Positions 5,505 through 8,715 of a stretch of DNA of 8,715 bases are shown in pieces; the stretch's first letter is position 1; each line of letters opens with the position of its first letter. The translations under genes and the position numbers were made by a program. This stretch comes from Desulfobacteraceae bacterium (GTDB lineage Bacteria > Desulfobacterota > DSM-4660 > Desulfatiglandales > Desulfatiglandaceae). The notes beneath the pieces were generated by a model that had not been told where the DNA came from, did no database searches, and saw nothing but the letters and a program-made list of their open reading frames with translations. The stretch lies in assembly GCA_030589715.1 (NCBI GenBank), contig JAUUVE010000064.1, positions 1-8,715 of the forward strand. Reading direction: 5' to 3'.

Positions 5505-5598
5505 TGTTTTATTGTTGACAAAAAAATATCTCTTTCAATCCGCCAATTTCTTGGCTATCCGATCACATATGATTTTGCCCACCCTCTGGCCCGGGAAC

Positions 5599-6822
5599 TC
5601 AAATGACCTCTCCAAACCACCTCTTCATTCTGCTCAGGACCCGCTCGAAGATGTTGCTATCCCTTATCCTGAACTTCTTGGGCTTCTTGCCCACCTTTGA
5701 CCCATAAATGACCAGGCCCACGGCGGTGGCATACATGGGCTTGTTTACAACCTCCAACAGGCCGCTTACCCCCTGAGGATATCCCACACGGGCAGGGGCG
5801 TTAAATATCTGCTCCGCCATCTCCGTAATCCCTGTCAGTTCTGCCGAACCACCAGTCACAACTACCCCTGAGCTGATCTGGTCATCGTATTCGGAGCGCA
5901 CTAGTTCGTTGTAGATCAGAGAAAATATCTCCTCAACGCGAGGCTCCAGGATCTCTCCAATGATATGTCTCGACAGGGTCCTCGGTCTTCTTCCTCCCAC
6001 ACCGGGCACTTCGATCGTCTCATCTCTTCCTATCAGGGATGAAAGACAGCATCCATATTTGATCTTGATCTTTTCTGCCTCCATCTTGGGTGTCCTGAGG
6101 CCCACGGCAATGTCATATGTAAGGTTATCCCCCCCTAAGGCCAGGACCGATGTATGCTTGACAGCCCCTTTTGAAAACACAGCCATATCGGTTGTCCCTC
6201 CCCCGAAATCGAGGAGGGCCGTCCCAAGATTGCGCTCTTCCTTTGACAGCACCGCTTCGCTGGATGCCAGGGACTCAAGGACGATATTGCAGACATCCAG
6301 TCCTGCCCGATTGGCACACTTAATGATGTTCTGGGCCGAGGTAACTGCACCCGCCACCATATGTACTTTGGCCTCCAGGCGAACACCCGACATCCCAAGC
6401 GGGTCCACAATTTCACCCTGATCATCCACAATAAACTCCTGGACCAGGGTGTGAATCACCTCCCTATCCATTGGAATGGCAACTGCACTGGCAGCCTCGA
6501 TAACGCGCTCAATATCCTTCTTGGTCACCTCCTTTTCCTTGAGCGCGATCACCCCATGGCTGTTAAAGCCCTTTAGATGACCACCGGCAATGCCGGTATA
6601 TACGGAACTGATCTCGCATCCGGCCATGGTCTCCGCCTCCTCCACTGCCTCCTTTATGGAATTGACGGTCTGCTCTATGTTGATCACAACCCCTTTTCTA
6701 AGCCCCTCAGATGGGTGGCCTCCCATCCCTATGATCTCTATCCCATCAGGACGAACCTCTCCCACTACGGCGCAGATTTTGGTCGTTCCGATATCCAGGC
6801 CGACAATAATCTCTTTGGACAT
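5599..6822 (-). CDS. ftsA: Cell division protein FtsA
   Basis: FtsA is the actin-like ATPase that anchors FtsZ filaments to the inner membrane and recruits later divisome proteins. The protein has 407 residues, close to the family norm of about 420. The phosphate-1 motif GLDIGTTKICAVVGE is at 8-22. The SHS2/1C domain region, HGVIALKEKEVTKKDIERVI (89-108) and on to about 165, sits in place of actin subdomain 1B. The phosphate-2 motif LLDFGGGTTDMAVF is at 203-216, and the adenosine motif VVTGGSAEL is at 321-329. The C-terminus, NIFERVLSRMKRWFGEVI (390-407), is a basic amphipathic helix of the type that serves as membrane-targeting sequence. GGAGGT lies 9 bases before the ATG. Gaps of 83 bases (from ftsQ) and 107 bases (to ftsZ) are long for a dcw cluster and leave room for internal promoters, though I see no clear consensus. 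Confidence 0.98.
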   Translation of the reverse strand: MSKEIIVGLDIGTTKICAVVGEVRPDGIEIIGMGGHPSEGLRKGVVINIEQTVNSIKEAVEEAETMAGCEISSVYTGIAGGHLKGFNSHGVIALKEKEVTKKDIERVIEAASAVAIPMDREVIHTLVQEFIVDDQGEIVDPLGMSGVRLEAKVHMVAGAVTSAQNIIKCANRAGLDVCNIVLESLASSEAVLSKEERNLGTALLDFGGGTTDMAVFSKGAVKHTSVLALGGDNLTYDIAVGLRTPKMEAEKIKIKYGCCLSSLIGRDETIEVPGVGGRRPRTLSRHIIGEILEPRVEEIFSLIYNELVRSEYDDQISSGVVVTGGSAELTGITEMAEQIFNAPARVGYPQGVSGLLEVVNKPMYATAVGLVIYGSKVGKKPKKFRIRDSNIFERVLSRMKRWFGEVI

Positions 6823-6905
6823 CTTCCCTTTACCTCCCGACCTCAGAGGGGTCTAAATCTCAGAACCCATGGCCTATTGTTAAATCGGAAACCCTTTCTA
6901 TCCTG

Positions 6906-7757
6906 TCAGCCACCCGATACGACCTTCCCTTTGATACCATCTCGAAACGAGACCACCACTCCATCCGTGTAACTCAAATCAATCTTATGCACTTGATCAA
7001 TACGACCAGCCTCCCTTAGATGCCTTGCCACCTTCCTTAATCTATCCATCTTTCCCACCAAATAGCTCCCCATCAATTTGATCTCCGCCCCCATATTCTT
7101 GTAATAGAGGGAGAATATTTCATCCTCTTTTACATTGACTTCCGACAACTGATTCAATGACCATGGCCCTTCTACCGACTCCAGGGCCCTCATGACATAG
7201 ACAGCCCTTCTCAGCTGTTCCCTCCTCTTTGATCCCTCCCTGTCAACGCCAGTGACGAGTGGGAAATCCACCCCCTCTGTTTGGGAAACCTCCTTAAAGA
7301 TCTCTCCCTGCCTATTGATATAGTAGAGCTTGTCCATGACGACGACCCCCAAAGGTCGCTCCTCTTCAGCCTGAACAATCAAGGAGTGTGGAAATCGTCT
7401 TTCCAACCTGACCGATCTTACCCATGGATGCCCCTCCATCTCTTGTTTCAACTTATTCAGGTTAAGGGCCAGAAGACTCAAATCAGAACTCAGACCGCAT
7501 GCCTCTATGAGCTCATCTCTGATCTTTTCCTTAACACCATCCACCTCCACCCGTTCAAGCTTCATATAAGGAGAGGAAAGCAGGTAGTGATAGAGAGATA
7601 AGAAAGAAACACTGATCACTGCAATAACCGTGGCAAGGATAAAAACCTTGACCATTCCCGATCCAATCCGATGGACCACACTGAAAACAGGAAAAATATA
7701 TGGCCTACGCCTTTTCCTCTTGACAGGTCGATTTACCAGAATAGCGCGCCTTTTCAT
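6906..7757 (-). CDS. ftsQ: Cell division protein FtsQ
   Basis: FtsQ is a bitopic inner-membrane protein that links early and late divisome components through the FtsQBL complex. The 283 residues show a strongly basic cytoplasmic N-terminus (VNRPVKRKRRRPY, 8-20) and one membrane helix at about 36-58 (VKVFILATVIAVISVSFLSL). A POTRA domain follows at about 66-135: MKLERVEVDGVKE, then the HPWVRSVRLERRFPHSLIVQ core at 110-129. The FtsQ/DivIB domain (about 137-275) includes YYINRQGEIFKE at 145-156 and ends in the strand KIDLSYTDGVVVSF (258-271). The basic, non-cleavable signal-anchor layout implies N-in, C-periplasmic topology. The ATG is 3 bases after the murB stop, with GGTGAGG just upstream, so the two genes are almost certainly co-translated. 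No ddl gene lies between murB and ftsQ, unlike E. coli. Confidence 0.96.
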   Translation of the reverse strand: MKRRAILVNRPVKRKRRRPYIFPVFSVVHRIGSGMVKVFILATVIAVISVSFLSLYHYLLSSPYMKLERVEVDGVKEKIRDELIEACGLSSDLSLLALNLNKLKQEMEGHPWVRSVRLERRFPHSLIVQAEEERPLGVVVMDKLYYINRQGEIFKEVSQTEGVDFPLVTGVDREGSKRREQLRRAVYVMRALESVEGPWSLNQLSEVNVKEDEIFSLYYKNMGAEIKLMGSYLVGKMDRLRKVARHLREAGRIDQVHKIDLSYTDGVVVSFRDGIKGKVVSGG

Positions 7758-7760
7758 TCC

Positions 7761-8672
7761 TCACCCACCCACCACTCTGATTTCCGGTTCCAGCTTAATG
7801 CCCGTCTCTTTTTCCACCCTCTCCTGGGCCAGAGACAGGAGGGCCAATATGTCTTTGGCCTTGGCCCCACCTGTATTAATGAAAAAATTTGCGGGCTTAT
7901 GGGAGATCATGGCCCCCCCGATCCTCTTCCCCTTGAGTCCTGCCTCCTCGATGAGTCTCCCTGCAAAGTCATCGGGGGGATTCCTAAACACAGAACCGGC
8001 ACTTGGGTATTCCAACGGCTGGCTCTCCTTTCGCCTCCTAAGACAGTCTGAGATACGCTCCCCTACGACTCCCTCGCCTTCCCGCTCCAACCCGAAAATG
8101 GCTCCCACAATCACTGCCCCCTTCTCCAGCTTGAGGGCCCTATAGGAGAACTGGAGCTGAGAACGATCCCTTACCACCAGGTCTCCTCTCGGACTAATCA
8201 CATGGATTTTTCTGACCCTTGTCCCAATCTCGTACCCAAAGGCCCCGGAATTCATTGCAACCGCCCCACCTACCGTCCCAGGGACCCCGGCTAGGAATTC
8301 CAATCCTCCCAGTCCTGAATCCCGGCAATATGCCAGGAGGTCAGGGAGGGAAACCCCTCCACCTGCCATTAGGGGCGAATCATCCGTCTCAGCCCGCTCA
8401 ATAGCAGCCAGTGGTCCGCGGAGTAAAATGACCAGGCCCCTCAATCCCCCATCCTTTACCAACAGGTTGCTGCCCCTGCCCACCGGCAGATATGGGATAT
8501 GCTCCTCACCCAGATATGTTATTAACCCCCTAAGCCTTCCCAGGTCTTTCGCTTCATAAAGGGCCTCTGCCTTTCCACCCACCCGGAAGGTGGTGTACTG
8601 GTCCATAGGACAGTCAAATAGGACCCCCTCCCCAGCCAACCTGACCAGTTCCTCTCTCTGCCTATTGTCCAT
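7761..8672 (-). CDS. murB: UDP-N-acetylenolpyruvoylglucosamine reductase MurB
   Basis: MurB is the cytoplasmic FAD enzyme that reduces UDP-GlcNAc-enolpyruvate to UDP-MurNAc with NADPH, the second committed step of peptidoglycan synthesis. Starting at the ATG at 8672, it has 303 residues. FAD-binding motifs include TTFRVGGKAEALYE (27-40), PVGRGSNLLV (63-72) and LAGVPGTVGGAVAMNSGAFG (127-146). The C-terminal substrate domain has FSYRAL (175-180), LEYPSAGSVFRNP with the catalytic Ser227 proton donor (220-232), and LEPEIRVVG with the terminal catalytic Glu297. The compact length and lack of a Tyr-loop insert indicate a type II enzyme. An in-frame TTG at 8699 gives 312 residues, and the frame is open to the window edge, so the start is the weak point. 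The ATG lacks a strong Shine-Dalgarno. The few bases upstream (8673-8715) could hold the end of a preceding dcw gene such as murC, but this cannot be verified. Confidence 0.96.
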   Translation of the reverse strand: MDNRQREELVRLAGEGVLFDCPMDQYTTFRVGGKAEALYEAKDLGRLRGLITYLGEEHIPYLPVGRGSNLLVKDGGLRGLVILLRGPLAAIERAETDDSPLMAGGGVSLPDLLAYCRDSGLGGLEFLAGVPGTVGGAVAMNSGAFGYEIGTRVRKIHVISPRGDLVVRDRSQLQFSYRALKLEKGAVIVGAIFGLEREGEGVVGERISDCLRRRKESQPLEYPSAGSVFRNPPDDFAGRLIEEAGLKGKRIGGAMISHKPANFFINTGGAKAKDILALLSLAQERVEKETGIKLEPEIRVVGG

Positions 8673-8715
8673 GAAGTATCCATAAAGGCTTACAGCCAAT
8701 AGCTCATATGCCCTA

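Overview
The window is a stretch of bacterial chromosome of roughly balanced base composition. It carries the 3' end of a division and cell wall (dcw) cluster, followed by a small redox and orphan-gene block. Every intact gene reads on the minus strand, so the biological order runs from high to low coordinates. Three features suggest a deltaproteobacterium in the broad sense (Desulfobacterota, sulfate-reducer or syntroph-like): the Gram-negative FtsQAZ/MurB order, a stand-alone ferredoxin:glutaredoxin reductase-like protein beside a small glutaredoxin, and an intergenic S23/IVS-type four-helix-bundle relic flanked by GTTCAAR repeats. This lineage call is inference from gene content, not a search result.

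Region 8715-4241 (minus) is murB, ftsQ, ftsA, ftsZ. MurB makes UDP-MurNAc for peptidoglycan. FtsQ is the bitopic divisome protein, FtsA the actin-like membrane tether, and FtsZ the tubulin-like ring GTPase. Three start choices matter here. FtsZ should start at the ATG at 5491, behind a near-perfect Shine-Dalgarno. MurB probably starts at the ATG at 8672. The DUF6125-like gene further on should start at 1557.

Region 4219-1036 (minus) continues in the same direction with short gaps. It holds a TIGR03960-type radical SAM protein, a 56-residue HEAT-like mini-protein, a glutaredoxin, a ferredoxin:thioredoxin (glutaredoxin) reductase catalytic subunit coupled to the glutaredoxin by an ATGA overlap, and a Cys-rich DUF6125-like protein. 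The likely logic of the Grx/FTR pair is electron flow from ferredoxin through the 4Fe-4S reductase to the glutaredoxin CxxC.

Region 1035-692 has no intact gene. It contains a decayed plus-strand gene for an S23/IVS four-helix-bundle protein, with an in-frame stop and a missing C-terminal half. Inverted, internally repetitive arms flank it, so it looks like the remains of a small repeat-bounded element. Region 691-1 (minus) is an ElyC-like DUF218 envelope protein whose 3' end lies outside the window.

The most unusual items are the repeat-flanked S23 relic, the CYC (instead of CHC) motif in the reductase, and the two PTFxR peptides in the FtsZ tail.
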